From: a virus
IMG/VR virus record: IMGVR_UViG_3300025137_000052
Coordinates: 1 to 54,051 of that record
Length of the DNA: 54,051 nucleotides
Strand: one strand, 5' to 3'
Shown in pieces: positions 13,372-20,173 of this stretch; within the stretch, counting starts at the first letter, position 1, and each line of letters starts with the position of its first letter. Both the position numbers and the translations under genes were made by a program. The notes beneath the pieces were generated by a model. That model did not search any database. It saw only the letters and a list, made by a program, of their open reading frames with translations, and was not told the origin of the DNA.

Positions 13372-15401
13372 GACTTACCTCCAGTGTTACGGTTACTAAC
13401 TGTGTTTGCTTCCATTCCTCCTTTAGGGGAACCATCTGGCTGGGTTGGTGTTGGAGATTGCTGTGCTTGTTCAGCCGCAAACTCTTTAGCCATCCTAGTC
13501 TGGTAACTTCCTTTCTCCCTTGATGGAATGATATCATCCACAGGCATCTGCAAACTTTTAGCCACTTCTCGAAGTATCGAGGCACGACCTTCCTTACCAA
13601 CAATGCTCATATCAACTTCGTTGGCGGTTGCGTTAAGAAATTCTATACGGCGAAGGTTAACAGTTTCTTTAACTGCGAGATTAACTGCACCTTTCGGTAG
13701 TATCTCAACATCGCCTTTAATTGATTCATCTTCATCATATCGCATATTGTATACAAATTGTCTATGTACAATAGGCTTTATGACATCAGAATCTATATGC
13801 ATAACTACTTGACGTATACCTTTCCCTGCTGAACCCATCAACATAGAAAGTCCTGATGCTGTACGACCAGCACCTTTTACATTCAAATCGCCATATACAT
13901 ACGACGGTATACCTGAATGATCGTCAGCTAGTTTACTAAATCTTTCGTACACACCCATTAGTGTGTTTGCATTATCATTTGGTTGGTTAAACCTAACAGC
14001 AGGAGCACTTGATCCTAGTGGGTCATTAGTTACTTGCCATATTTTCCATGGGTGCATTTGTGTAATGTCTTCGTTAGGTGGAATCCTTTCTAGGTTAACT
14101 TCAACTTGCGGCCCACTTGATATAGCCATGTTATTAACTAAAGCACGAGCTGCTGCATTACATATGTTTTGTAAATCTTCTATAATTTCTGGTATGCCTT
14201 TACCCCAGAATGCTCCTGGGCATTTAATAAATGAAGTTTTAGCATACGGTTTTTCACCTAGTGGGTCGTAGTTTAGTACAGCTTTGATAACATAATTACC
14301 TACCATCCATACATTTGTATCATACTCACGAGCTTCATCAGGTACGTCTTCTTCAGTTAAACCCCATTCGATTAGCATTTTACCACTAACCTTACCCCAA
14401 AATTCTATTGCGTCGTAAACTTCTGTAGGTCTGTCAAATGAATGAAACTTTCTTTCTTCATCATCTTTAGCTAGCTCTACATCTTCTGATATCCACGAAC
14501 TACCATTACCATACTCTAATACTTTTCTAATTGCATCGTCGTCATATCCTGGTACACCTATTAAATCTGCTAATTCTGTACGACTAAGTGGGTGATGCTC
14601 AAACAAATACCCATCATTGATATGAGTAATTCCAGGTTCTGGGTATATTCTAAATGGATCAACACGCTCAAACTCTGGTGCAATTATCTCATCAGCTTCT
14701 ACTGTTGTATTACCCATCTCATCTTTTATATAACTTAGTTTTCTTTGTCTGCGAACTATAGGTCCTTTGACAAAAGCACATGGGTAAGTTACTAAATCTG
14801 TAATAAAATCATTAAACGACTCTGCCCAACCTCCTTGTGCAAACTGATCAGATATCTTTGTCTTCATAGAATTAGCTCTATTTTCAGCTGCCTGTAATAA
14901 TTTAAATCTAAATTGTTGAGCTACCATTTCTCTAAGCTCTTCCATCTTAGATGGATCTGGTGCTTGACCTTCAAGCTCTACTATCTTTACAACTTCAGCT
15001 GCAAAACTATTTTCTATTTCTTGTAAGTGACTAGGTTCTAAATCAGGTATAGGAGTTGACTGTAAATCCCATGGTGGTGTACCAGTCTCTAATAGAATAT
15101 CACGAAGCCAGCTTTCTGCTGCTCTACACTTGACTTCAGTAATCATCATGTAAACATCAGAGCCGCCTTGCTGTTTAATTTGATTAAGCTTATCTGCTTC
15201 ATACTCTCCGTTTCTTTGACGAAGTCCTCGAAGCATAATATTTTCTATGGGTTTTTTAGCACGTTTAGCTGCATCCCAGCACTCACGCAAGTGAGAAGCC
15301 AAGCCCAAGATCAAAGGTTCATTCTGTCGTTCTTCTAAATCTTTGTCTGTCTGAGCTTTCTCTTGTTTACGAAGAGCCTCATTATCCATTATCTGTAGCA
15401 T
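13368..15401 (-). CDS. Portal protein (677 aa)
   Basis: A large portal of the P22-like type, which forms the dodecameric DNA channel at one capsid vertex. Visible features are an N-terminal helical region, a long wing segment with HYL-type motifs such as EFERVDPFRIYPEPG and LFEHHPLSRTELADLIGVP, and a core with TSFIKCPGAFWGKGIPEIIE, then QNICNAAARALVNNMAIS. A segment with GIPSYVYGDLNVKGAGRTAS follows, the usual portal signature for this group. The C-terminal barrel region is Gln/Pro-rich. Length and gene order (TerL, small gene, portal, scaffold, coat) agree. Confidence 0.87.
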   Translation of the reverse strand: MLQIMDNEALRKQEKAQTDKDLEERQNEPLILGLASHLRECWDAAKRAKKPIENIMLRGLRQRNGEYEADKLNQIKQQGGSDVYMMITEVKCRAAESWLRDILLETGTPPWDLQSTPIPDLEPSHLQEIENSFAAEVVKIVELEGQAPDPSKMEELREMVAQQFRFKLLQAAENRANSMKTKISDQFAQGGWAESFNDFITDLVTYPCAFVKGPIVRRQRKLSYIKDEMGNTTVEADEIIAPEFERVDPFRIYPEPGITHINDGYLFEHHPLSRTELADLIGVPGYDDDAIRKVLEYGNGSSWISEDVELAKDDEERKFHSFDRPTEVYDAIEFWGKVSGKMLIEWGLTEEDVPDEAREYDTNVWMVGNYVIKAVLNYDPLGEKPYAKTSFIKCPGAFWGKGIPEIIEDLQNICNAAARALVNNMAISSGPQVEVNLERIPPNEDITQMHPWKIWQVTNDPLGSSAPAVRFNQPNDNANTLMGVYERFSKLADDHSGIPSYVYGDLNVKGAGRTASGLSMLMGSAGKGIRQVVMHIDSDVIKPIVHRQFVYNMRYDEDESIKGDVEILPKGAVNLAVKETVNLRRIEFLNATANEVDMSIVGKEGRASILREVAKSLQMPVDDIIPSREKGSYQTRMAKEFAAEQAQQSPTPTQPDGSPKGGMEANTVSNRNTGGKS

Positions 15402-15404
15402 AAT

Positions 15405-15689
15405 TTATTTTGGTTTTGCTTTATCTTTTGTAGGGTTCAAACCTAAGTGTGGTTCTGTATCACTTAATTTTTTATAGTCCATACCTAAAACCCTTTTAAG
15501 AACATTCCTAGTACCACCAAGTGTTACGGGAGCAATTGGGTTATCAACTGTAGTCCTATTACCAGCCATAAAAGTTTCACCATAAGACTCTTCTTTTTTA
15601 GTAACAGTCTTACCGTCTTTATATTCTTTTGTTTCTACAAGACCACCTTTCTCGTATTTTTTAATGGTATAATTTTTATGTCCTTTCAT
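15405..15689 (-). CDS. Small basic hypothetical protein (94 aa)
   Basis: The start is ATG 15689 (MKGHKNYTIKKYEKGGLV), with GGAGG 5-6 bases upstream; the longer reading begins with a TTG that would put this site inside the gene. The protein is Lys-rich with GNRTTVDNPIAPVTLGGTRN in the middle and a basic C-terminus. It lies between TerL and portal, with a possible promoter and a hairpin just upstream. Small basic proteins here may assist head assembly or packaging, but the family is not recognised. Confidence 0.65.
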   Translation of the reverse strand: MKGHKNYTIKKYEKGGLVETKEYKDGKTVTKKEESYGETFMAGNRTTVDNPIAPVTLGGTRNVLKRVLGMDYKKLSDTEPHLGLNPTKDKAKPK

Positions 15690-15710
15690 AACCACCTCCA
15701 ATTATCTTCG

Positions 15711-15740
15711 AGTATATACTTAATTGTCATGTTTATACAA
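15711..15740 (-). promoter_or_regulatory. Possible sigma70-type promoter before the portal group
   Basis: On the minus strand, TTGTAT (15740-15735) and TATACT (15716-15711) are 18 bases apart. They lie just after a strong hairpin at 15751-15781 and 22-28 bases before ATG 15689. This would allow portal, scaffold and coat to be transcribed apart from the terminase genes. The call rests on consensus similarity alone. Confidence 0.35.
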
Positions 15741-15750
15741 CTAAAATAGG

Positions 15751-15781
15751 ACTCCTGCTCGGGAGTAAATCAAGCAGGAGT
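15751..15781 (-). terminator. Hairpin after TerL (terminator or attenuator)
   Basis: ACTCCTGCT and AGCAGGAGT form a 9-bp perfect stem with a 13-base loop in the 164-base gap between TerL and the next gene. On the minus strand, TCCTATTTTAG follows, a weak T run. The 5-base ACTCC can instead pair with GGAGT at 15762-15766, so two structures exclude each other. Confidence 0.45.
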
Positions 15782-15853
15782 TGAGTGAAAGATAATTATG
15801 AGAGGAAAAATTCATAATTATAGCCGCAAATATGAAAGCTTGTTTCTAGCATA

Positions 15854-17230
15854 TCAAGTCCAACCGCCTGCTGCAATAGGTTTTATATCTCTTTTCTTAG
15901 TTATTATTCCATCGGACACACTATTTACATGTAGCATTAAGTACTGTAAGCCTTCAGCTACGTGTGAATGTTTATTCTTTTCTATGTTTCCGTTCTTCTT
16001 ATGAAACCTGTATCCACCCATCATTGCAGCTTTTAGTCTTGTACATCTCGGATCTAATAGAAATGCTGAGTCACCATCTACTTGACGCATAAGGAAATCA
16101 TCTACCGCTGATAGTCTAGCCGATACATTATTAGTTCTAGCTGGCATAACTCTAAGTCCTTCAGCTTTAATTATATCTACAGCCGAACGCTCATCAGTCT
16201 GAGCTCGTTGTATACCTGCAGGATCTGATATAACAAGTATTGGTGCTCCTGAAAATCTTTCTGTAAGCAATGGCTTTAGTACAGTTCTTATAAATCGTTG
16301 TATACCCATATCAAAGCTTACAGCTTCGTCTAGTATAAGAACTCTACCTCGTGGGTCTTGCTGTCCTATAACAGCTGCAGGTGTTAGCCCTAAATCCATT
16401 CCGATAATAATTGGTCTAACGCCATTCATTATAGGTTGTAAAGTTTCGTTCGCCATATGATAGTCAGGTCTGAAATACTTATACACTGGTTGCCCAGCTG
16501 TGCTTAACCCATATTCCCCATCAATGTAAACTCTTACATATTCATCTGATCTACCTTGTGTATCGTAGTAACCTTCAGGTAGGTTCTCTGTATTTTCTGC
16601 ATCAACGCTTCTACCTGATGGTTGCTTGAATACGTCCCACCCATTATCGTTCGGACTGACTCCATCTGTGGAGTCAAGATGTTCCATTTGATAATACCAC
16701 CACGTATCCATAGTGGGAGGGTTAGTATCCCCCCACATCCCGAACCAAGAAGGACCACCATCTTTAGCAGATGGGAAACGACCAATACGTTTTGACATAG
16801 CATCTACAATGTCTGGGTTTATATCCCGACACTCATTAAACCATGCAAATGTTAATTCTAGCGAGTTCAGGTTTGCTACATCATCTGAATCATCGAGTGC
16901 CCTGAACATAATCTCACACTCAACATCTCCTACTCTTAAGAAGTAAGTTTTAGTTGTTCTCATGTATTCGCCACATACACCAGGTGGGAACCAATCATGA
17001 AATGTTTTTATTGTTGTATCTTGTAGTTGCCTAGCTGTCTCACGAACTATGGCTACCCTTGATTTTCTTATACCTTGCTTGTTGGGTTTTTGCATAGACG
17101 CTCGTCTGACCACTTCAAAACAACTGGCTACTGATTTACCAGAACCTACAGGCCCCATCAGTACACGCATCTTACTGTCAGATACCATAAAGTTTTTACA
17201 AACTCTAGTGGGTGTATAGTCTATTTCCAT
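15854..17230 (-). CDS. terL: Terminase large subunit (458 aa)
   Basis: The DNA-packaging motor ATPase and nuclease. The ATPase half has a Walker A motif, GPVGSGKSV (about residues 26-34), and a Walker B/acidic segment, LTFAWFNECRD (about 126-136), containing the glutamate. The nuclease half has IIIGMDLGLTPAA (about 270) with the first metal-binding Asp and ILVISDPAG (about 330) with the second. Length is typical. It is preceded by the small subunit and a short overlapping gene, and followed by the portal operon. The ATG lies next to the stop of the gene at 17231-17437. Confidence 0.93.
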   Translation of the reverse strand: MEIDYTPTRVCKNFMVSDSKMRVLMGPVGSGKSVASCFEVVRRASMQKPNKQGIRKSRVAIVRETARQLQDTTIKTFHDWFPPGVCGEYMRTTKTYFLRVGDVECEIMFRALDDSDDVANLNSLELTFAWFNECRDINPDIVDAMSKRIGRFPSAKDGGPSWFGMWGDTNPPTMDTWWYYQMEHLDSTDGVSPNDNGWDVFKQPSGRSVDAENTENLPEGYYDTQGRSDEYVRVYIDGEYGLSTAGQPVYKYFRPDYHMANETLQPIMNGVRPIIIGMDLGLTPAAVIGQQDPRGRVLILDEAVSFDMGIQRFIRTVLKPLLTERFSGAPILVISDPAGIQRAQTDERSAVDIIKAEGLRVMPARTNNVSARLSAVDDFLMRQVDGDSAFLLDPRCTRLKAAMMGGYRFHKKNGNIEKNKHSHVAEGLQYLMLHVNSVSDGIITKKRDIKPIAAGGWT

Positions 17231-17437
17231 TTAGCCCTCGTAGTTTTCTAACAAAATAACAAAATACTCTGTCGGTTTTTTCTTATGCCTAACTATCTTT
17301 GTATCGTATGAGATCGACAGCTGCATTAGTTCTGCTGTAAATTTATTATACTCATGTAACGTATATATTCTTCTTGCCAATTTACCTTTATGTATAGTAT
17401 CAAAGGGCTCGCTCAGCCTCGATAAGTTCATGTTCAT
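17231..17437 (-). CDS. Small hypothetical protein between TerS and TerL (68 aa)
   Basis: The start chosen is ATG 17437 (MNMNLSRLSEPFDTIHKG), which gives an overlap of only 38 bases with TerS; a longer frame to 17515 would overlap far more. The protein has a basic, mixed sequence with RRIYTLHEYNKFTAELMQLS and a Lys-rich segment near the end. It abuts the TerL start. Its conserved place between the terminase subunits suggests a packaging accessory. No family is recognised. Confidence 0.55.
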   Translation of the reverse strand: MNMNLSRLSEPFDTIHKGKLARRIYTLHEYNKFTAELMQLSISYDTKIVRHKKKPTEYFVILLENYEG

Positions 17438-17885
17438 CTGGGCTTTCTTCAGTGTTGACAACTCTTGTTGTGTGTTCTTGCCCCCCGAGATTAATTGTAA
17501 TTTTAACTCCTCCACTACTTTCCTCCATGGTTGTATTCTTTGCTTCTAGCCCACCCCATTTTACTGTGGACTTTATAAGATCTGCTTTAACAGCTGATGA
17601 TGTTTCTGGACTGTGGATTAGTGTCCATGATGTTGTTAGTAATTCTTCTGCTTGTGCTCTAGCTTTAAGCTTAAAGGTCATACCTTTTTCTTGAATCTCA
17701 CTGCGGTACGACGATACTTTTTTTAAAAAGACTTTATCTTTATTGAATCCGATTAGATCATCTGCAGTTATGTTATGGCGTGTACGTACTTCATCTAAAG
17801 TCTCACCACTACCTTCTAACATCAAAGCTATATCAAATGCTAAACGATCAGACCACTTGGTATGTTTTAACGGGAGCGTATCCAT
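17400..17885 (-). CDS. Probable terminase small subunit (161 aa)
   Basis: An N-terminal helix-turn-helix-like segment (LAFDIALMLEGSGETLDEVR, then THNI-type HNITADDL) is followed by a long helical oligomerisation region (KARAQAEELLTTSWTLIHSP) and a flexible acidic end. This is the layout of phage TerS proteins, which recognise the packaging site and activate TerL. It is the first gene of the leftward operon. ATG 17885 is preferred over an upstream TTG at 17909. No good ribosome binding site is visible, so a very short leader or leaderless start is possible. Confidence 0.72.
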   Translation of the reverse strand: MDTLPLKHTKWSDRLAFDIALMLEGSGETLDEVRTRHNITADDLIGFNKDKVFLKKVSSYRSEIQEKGMTFKLKARAQAEELLTTSWTLIHSPETSSAVKADLIKSTVKWGGLEAKNTTMEESSGGVKITINLGGQEHTTRVVNTEESPDEHELIEAERAL

Positions 17886-17983
17886 AATGGAATGATTAAG
17901 TAAAATCAACAGGTTGTCAACTAAAAGTCTGAAACTTTACACGTTGGTTTTTTGGGTCTTGTTATGAGAGGTTTACTTATATG

Positions 17984-18019
17984 GGGGGGTGGCTATGTTT
18001 CGCAGTCCGACTACCCCCC
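17984..18019 (-). promoter_or_regulatory. G6/C6 hairpin in the leader of the late operon
   Basis: GGGGGGT (17984-17990) pairs with ACCCCCC (18013-18019) around a 22-base loop. It lies between the leftward promoter at 18061-18088 and TerS. It would form in the transcribed leader of the late operon and resembles the hairpin at 10639-10663. An attenuator or RNA-stabilising role is possible. Confidence 0.4.
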
Positions 18020-18060
18020 TTGCCTAATCTTCTTATATTTAATCTATGGCTACGCTACAG

Positions 18061-18088
18061 CCTATATAATACGTAGTTATTTTGTCAA
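18061..18088 (-). promoter_or_regulatory. Leftward sigma70-like promoter (late operon)
   Basis: On the minus strand, a perfect TTGACA (18088-18083) is followed after 16 bases by TATAGG (18066-18061). It faces TerS, which starts about 175 bases further on. The -35 box is only 3 bases away from the -35 box of the rightward promoter, giving a nearly symmetric TGTCAAAACTTGACA core. The box match is good; activity is not demonstrated. Confidence 0.55.
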
Positions 18089-18091
18089 AAC

Positions 18092-18120
18092 TTGACAGCT
18101 TTGTATAGTTATGACATAGT
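18092..18120 (+). promoter_or_regulatory. Rightward sigma70-like promoter (early operon)
   Basis: TTGACA (18092-18097) and CATAGT (18115-18120) are 17 bases apart, and the first early gene has its ATG 46 bases downstream, preceded by GGAGG. A 6-bp stem (18127-18142) lies at the expected transcript start. With the leftward promoter it forms a divergent switch between the early and late blocks. Confidence 0.6.
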
Positions 18121-18126
18121 GTAATC

Positions 18127-18142
18127 AACCTCAAATGAGGTT
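18127..18142 (+). promoter_or_regulatory. Small inverted repeat at the early promoter
   Basis: AACCTC-AAAT-GAGGTT is a perfect 6-bp inverted repeat just after the -10 box of the rightward promoter. It overlaps the likely transcription start, so it could be an operator or a 5' hairpin. Confidence 0.35.
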
Positions 18143-18165
18143 ATTAACTAATGGAGGACATACAT

Positions 18166-18474
18166 ATGTCATACAAAAAAACGTTCGAGGGTAAGTGTTC
18201 AATATACATGAACACTGTAGGAAAGGTAGTACTAAAGGCTGACCCTGAGGGTAAGTGGGAGGCAAAGGATGCTGATAAGTTAGCTAAGAAGATGGTTGAC
18301 CTAGCAAAAACGAATAAAGCTAAGGTAGGCTTTTTCGAACCAGAGCAACCATACGGCACTAAGGGATATAGTGCGGCAATACTACACAAGGGAGGCAGTC
18401 CATATATGGCAATATTGGCTGACACTAACAAACCTAGTCCACAATCTAGAAGTAGAATTGTAAAACTAGGATAA
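18166..18474 (+). CDS. First early protein, unknown function (102 aa)
   Basis: The start is ATG 18166 (MSYKKTFEGKCSIYMNTV) with GGAGG at 18153-18157, 8 bases upstream; the ATG at 18151 would overlap that site. It is a small, soluble, Lys-rich protein with GFFEPEQPYGTKGYSAAILH and YMAILADTNK near the end. It is the first gene of the early block, so it may be a host-takeover or replication accessory protein. A weak likeness to the protein at 19254-19601 (shared YMxxLxD segment and similar length) suggests possible paralogy. The family is not recognised. Confidence 0.72.
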   Translation: MSYKKTFEGKCSIYMNTVGKVVLKADPEGKWEAKDADKLAKKMVDLAKTNKAKVGFFEPEQPYGTKGYSAAILHKGGSPYMAILADTNKPSPQSRSRIVKLG

Positions 18475-18485
18475 CTAACACAAAG

Positions 18486-18503
18486 CTCCCCCGAAAGGGG
18501 GAG
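18486..18503 (+). promoter_or_regulatory. GNRA-tetraloop hairpin between early genes
   Basis: CTCCCCC-GAAA-GGGGGAG forms a very stable 7-bp stem with a GAAA loop just after the first early gene. It is not followed by a T run, so an RNA-end stabiliser or processing element is more likely than a terminator. The gene at 18517 has GGGAG right after it. Confidence 0.5.
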
Positions 18504-18516
18504 TGGGAGAAAACAA

Positions 18517-18657
18517 ATGACAAAGATATATAAGAAGAGAAATGTATTAGAGTATGTAAAGAGTGGTCAGATAATACTAAAAGCATTTGATAACTACTAT
18601 GATAGGAAGAAGTGGATAAAAGATAATAAACATAGATACATGATCATCAACCCTTAA
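18517..18657 (+). CDS. Small basic protein (46 aa)
   Basis: The frame starts MTKIYKKRNVLEYVKSGQII and continues with FDNYYDRKKWIKDNKHRYM. It has a GGGAG ribosome binding site about 8 bases before the ATG and follows the first early gene after the tetraloop hairpin. It is rich in Lys, Tyr and Arg, compatible with a small nucleic-acid-binding protein. No family is known. The good ribosome binding site supports it. Confidence 0.55.
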   Translation: MTKIYKKRNVLEYVKSGQIILKAFDNYYDRKKWIKDNKHRYMIINP

Positions 18658-18814
18658 CCAACAGACCTGAACAAGTCTTTAAACTGTTCATTCTTTTTAT
18701 TTATTTTTTAAAAAACTATATATATCTACCATGGCTCGGGGGGTTACGGCTCCCTTATACAATCCTATATCGCTATCTCATAAGGAATTGTGTAAGGTTT
18801 TACCTAAAGTTGAC

Positions 18815-18832
18815 ACTATCTACACTATCTAG
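18815..18832 (+). repeat. Iteron site A: two direct 9-bp units
   Basis: ACTATCTAC followed directly by ACTATCTAG. The unit and the tandem pairing recur at sites B, C and D, so it is likely a protein-binding array rather than chance. Confidence 0.65.
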
Positions 18833-18936
18833 TGGTTACCTTACGCAGTCTTTAGGGTTTTATATACACAAACCTTACACCCATATGGTACCAACACGTT
18901 GTAACGTAAGGCTTACAGCCATGCATGTATAGTTAT

Positions 18937-18963
18937 ACTATCTAAACTATCTAGATTATCTAT
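18937..18963 (+). repeat. Iteron site B: three direct 9-bp units
   Basis: ACTATCTAA, ACTATCTAG and ATTATCTAT are contiguous. The third unit has one change in the core. Three units in phase (27 bp, under three helical turns) suit cooperative binding on about one face of the helix. Confidence 0.65.
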
Positions 18964-19045
18964 GTAAAGTAATGTCTTTGATACTATTTGCATTAGCTAT
19001 AGGGATATATAGGTTTTCGGGTAGCCCTACATAACCTTAAGGAAA

Positions 19046-19063
19046 CTAGATAGTACAGATAGT
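19046..19063 (-). repeat. Iteron site C: two units in inverse orientation
   Basis: CTAGATAGT and ACAGATAGT read on the minus strand as ACTATCTGT then ACTATCTAG, the same tandem pair as site A but inverted. Sites A/B and C therefore face each other across the A+T-rich centre. Confidence 0.6.
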
Positions 19064-19095
19064 TAAGGCTATCTTATTGATATATATAAGTTCTT

Positions 19096-19113
19096 ACTAT
19101 CTAAATCTAGATA
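19096..19113 (+). repeat. Iteron site D: one full unit plus one partial unit
   Basis: ACTATCTAA is followed by ATCTAGATA, which keeps the TCTAGAT core of the paired units but is offset. It lies 50 bases after site C. Confidence 0.5.
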
Positions 19114-19126
19114 CACATAGGTGCCC

Positions 19127-19140
19127 CATATCTAGATATG
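19127..19140. repeat. 14-bp perfect palindrome
   Basis: CATATCTAGATATG is a perfect palindrome that contains the TATCTAG core of the iterons in both directions. It may be a dimer-binding operator. It lies 10 bases before a TTGACA. Confidence 0.5.
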
Positions 19141-19184
19141 CCCTGAAACTTGACAAAAATTTTTTGAAATGACAGGGTTTGACC

Positions 19185-19212
19185 ATGCCCAGAGCCACTC
19201 GCTCTAGGGCAT
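19185..19212 (+). promoter_or_regulatory. Stem-loop in the leader of the gene at 19254
   Basis: ATGCCCAGAGC pairs with GCTCT-A-GGGCAT around a CACTC loop (11 bp, one bulged A). It is followed by an A/T stretch and then GTAGGAG before ATG 19254. It could be a leader structure or an incomplete terminator for upstream transcripts. Confidence 0.45.
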
Positions 19213-19253
19213 AATATATAACTATACATACCCTGAGAGGGTAGGAGTAACAA

Positions 19254-19601
19254 ATGAGTGAAATAAAAGTAGATAAAGATAACTTCTATGTGTGCATTAA
19301 ACCAACTAACCATAAGGGTGAAGATGCCTTAAAGATAGATGTATGTGGCGAAGATGAAGAGAATAAATACCATGTCTCTGAGTCTAAGAAGTGTCATGAT
19401 GACATGGTAGCCATGAGTAACCACCTTAAATGTGGTATGGTTACATGGTCACCTAAGAATGCTATGGGATTCATACCTAGCATATCTCTCAACAAGTTTG
19501 GGAAAGCATACATGAAACTATCTGACGGTAAGAAGTCTACTGGTGGTAAAGCACCAGCTAGAGCGTTAAGTATCAAAGATGTATTGGCTATAAAAATATA
19601 G
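19254..19601 (+). CDS. Early hypothetical protein (115 aa)
   Basis: AGGAG lies about 7 bases before the ATG. The protein is mixed beta/helical with Cys in FYVCIKPTN, DVCGED, KKCHDD and LKCGMV (four Cys spread over ~60 residues) and a C-terminal AYMKLSDGKKSTGGKAPARA segment. It has no signal or membrane part. The cysteines might bind a metal but no classical zinc motif is seen. Position just after the iteron region suggests a replication or regulatory role, not shown. Confidence 0.7.
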   Translation: MSEIKVDKDNFYVCIKPTNHKGEDALKIDVCGEDEENKYHVSESKKCHDDMVAMSNHLKCGMVTWSPKNAMGFIPSISLNKFGKAYMKLSDGKKSTGGKAPARALSIKDVLAIKI

Positions 19602-19620
19602 ACAATGTGTCCTCCAAGAG

Positions 19621-19645
19621 TAGGCAACTAGACTGTAGTTGCCTA
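19621..19645 (+). terminator. Strong 10-bp hairpin after the gene at 19254
   Basis: TAGGCAACTA-GACTG-TAGTTGCCTA is a perfect stem, followed by TTCGCTTAAT, a weak T-rich tail. It lies 20 bases after the stop codon. A partial terminator or RNA-stabilising element is likely. Confidence 0.55.
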
Positions 19646-19681
19646 TTCGCTTAATAAAAACAACATAAGAGGTGATATACC

Positions 19682-19822
19682 ATGAATAAATATGGCAAGA
19701 AGTATTGGAAAGTAGAAATTGCATACACTCTCTCAAGAGATATACCTAGGAAAGTAGTTGGTGTAGAGATGAGTTGTGGTAACAGTAGCCTACGTGTAAA
19801 CAAAGTATTGAGGGTTAGATGA
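19682..19822 (+). CDS. Small basic protein (46 aa)
   Basis: The frame MNKYGKKYWKVEIAYTLSRD continues to VNKVLRVR and stops in a TGATGAG that overlaps the next gene's ATGATG. AGAGGTGA lies about 8 bases before the ATG. It is basic, with probable beta strands. The overlap with a supported gene and the ribosome binding site argue for a real gene, but the family is unknown. Confidence 0.55.
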   Translation: MNKYGKKYWKVEIAYTLSRDIPRKVVGVEMSCGNSSLRVNKVLRVR

Positions 19823-20022
19823 TGAGTAAATGTGCTTTATGTAATGATGATATAAACCCTAAGAGAGTAGCCTTAGGTTACGATACATGCCTTAGGTGTG
19901 GTGAGGTAGAGGCTCGTAAGGTTAAGCATACAGTCGTACCATTACATAAATCTAATTACATAGTAGTGAGTAATAAAGAAGACTTGAAAGGAATTAATAA
20001 CAAAGGTGGTAAGCATGGATAA
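19819..20022 (+). CDS. Small four-cysteine zinc-finger protein (67 aa)
   Basis: CALC and CLRC are separated by 17 residues (CxxC-x17-CxxC) in the N-terminal half, with the preceding DDINPKRVALGYDT sequence resembling the DksA/TraR zinc-finger type. The C-terminus is basic. The first of two consecutive ATGs overlaps the previous stop. Such phage proteins may bind host RNA polymerase or nucleic acid; that role is inference from the finger type. The zinc-binding prediction is the solid part. Confidence 0.68.
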   Translation: MMSKCALCNDDINPKRVALGYDTCLRCGEVEARKVKHTVVPLHKSNYIVVSNKEDLKGINNKGGKHG

Positions 20023-20146
20023 ACATGATCGTAAGGTTAGTGTTACCATGTTTTATTGTGTAGGTTTATATGGCTATGTTCCTACACGTGGGATAGGTGG
20101 ATATGATGACATTAAACTGAGCTTGGAAACAGCCACCTATCCTTAA
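20015..20146 (+). CDS. Small hypothetical protein (43 aa)
   Basis: The frame MDKHDRKVSVTMFYCVGLYG runs to YP and a TAA, overlapping the zinc-finger gene by 8 bases. AAGGTGG lies about 5 bases before the ATG. One Cys, several Tyr and Gly. No family or function can be proposed. It is kept because of the ribosome binding site and overlap. Confidence 0.45.
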   Translation: MDKHDRKVSVTMFYCVGLYGYVPTRGIGGYDDIKLSLETATYP

Positions 20147-20173
20147 TGAATTACTAGCATGGGGCTAGTACAA

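Larger units (their letters stand above)
18658..19253 (+). other. 596-base non-coding region with iterons (candidate replication origin or control region)
   Basis: No plausible gene is present on either strand across this stretch. It is very AT-rich and holds multiple copies of a 9-bp unit, ACTATCTAN, in pairs or triples in both orientations. It also contains four GTAAGG/CCTTAC motifs (18792-18797, 18839-18844, 18873-18878, 18906-18911), a 14-bp palindrome and a structured segment before the next gene. TTGACA sequences occur at 18810-18815 and 19150-19155. The largest gene-free gap in the window, at the start of the replication block, makes it the best origin candidate. Confidence 0.6.

Noticed and set aside
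13364-13603. 79-residue minus-strand frame overlapping the end of the portal gene
   Set aside because: It is in another frame of the portal with no ribosome binding site and an unusual Lys/Leu/Trp composition; the portal frame is well supported.
16534-16803. 89-residue frame inside TerL
   Set aside because: It lies across strong TerL coding sequence, has no ribosome binding site and is not protein-like.
19150-19178. Promoter for the gene at 19254 from TTGACA at 19150
   Set aside because: The expected -10 position reads CAGGGT, with only two matches, so no promoter is called here.
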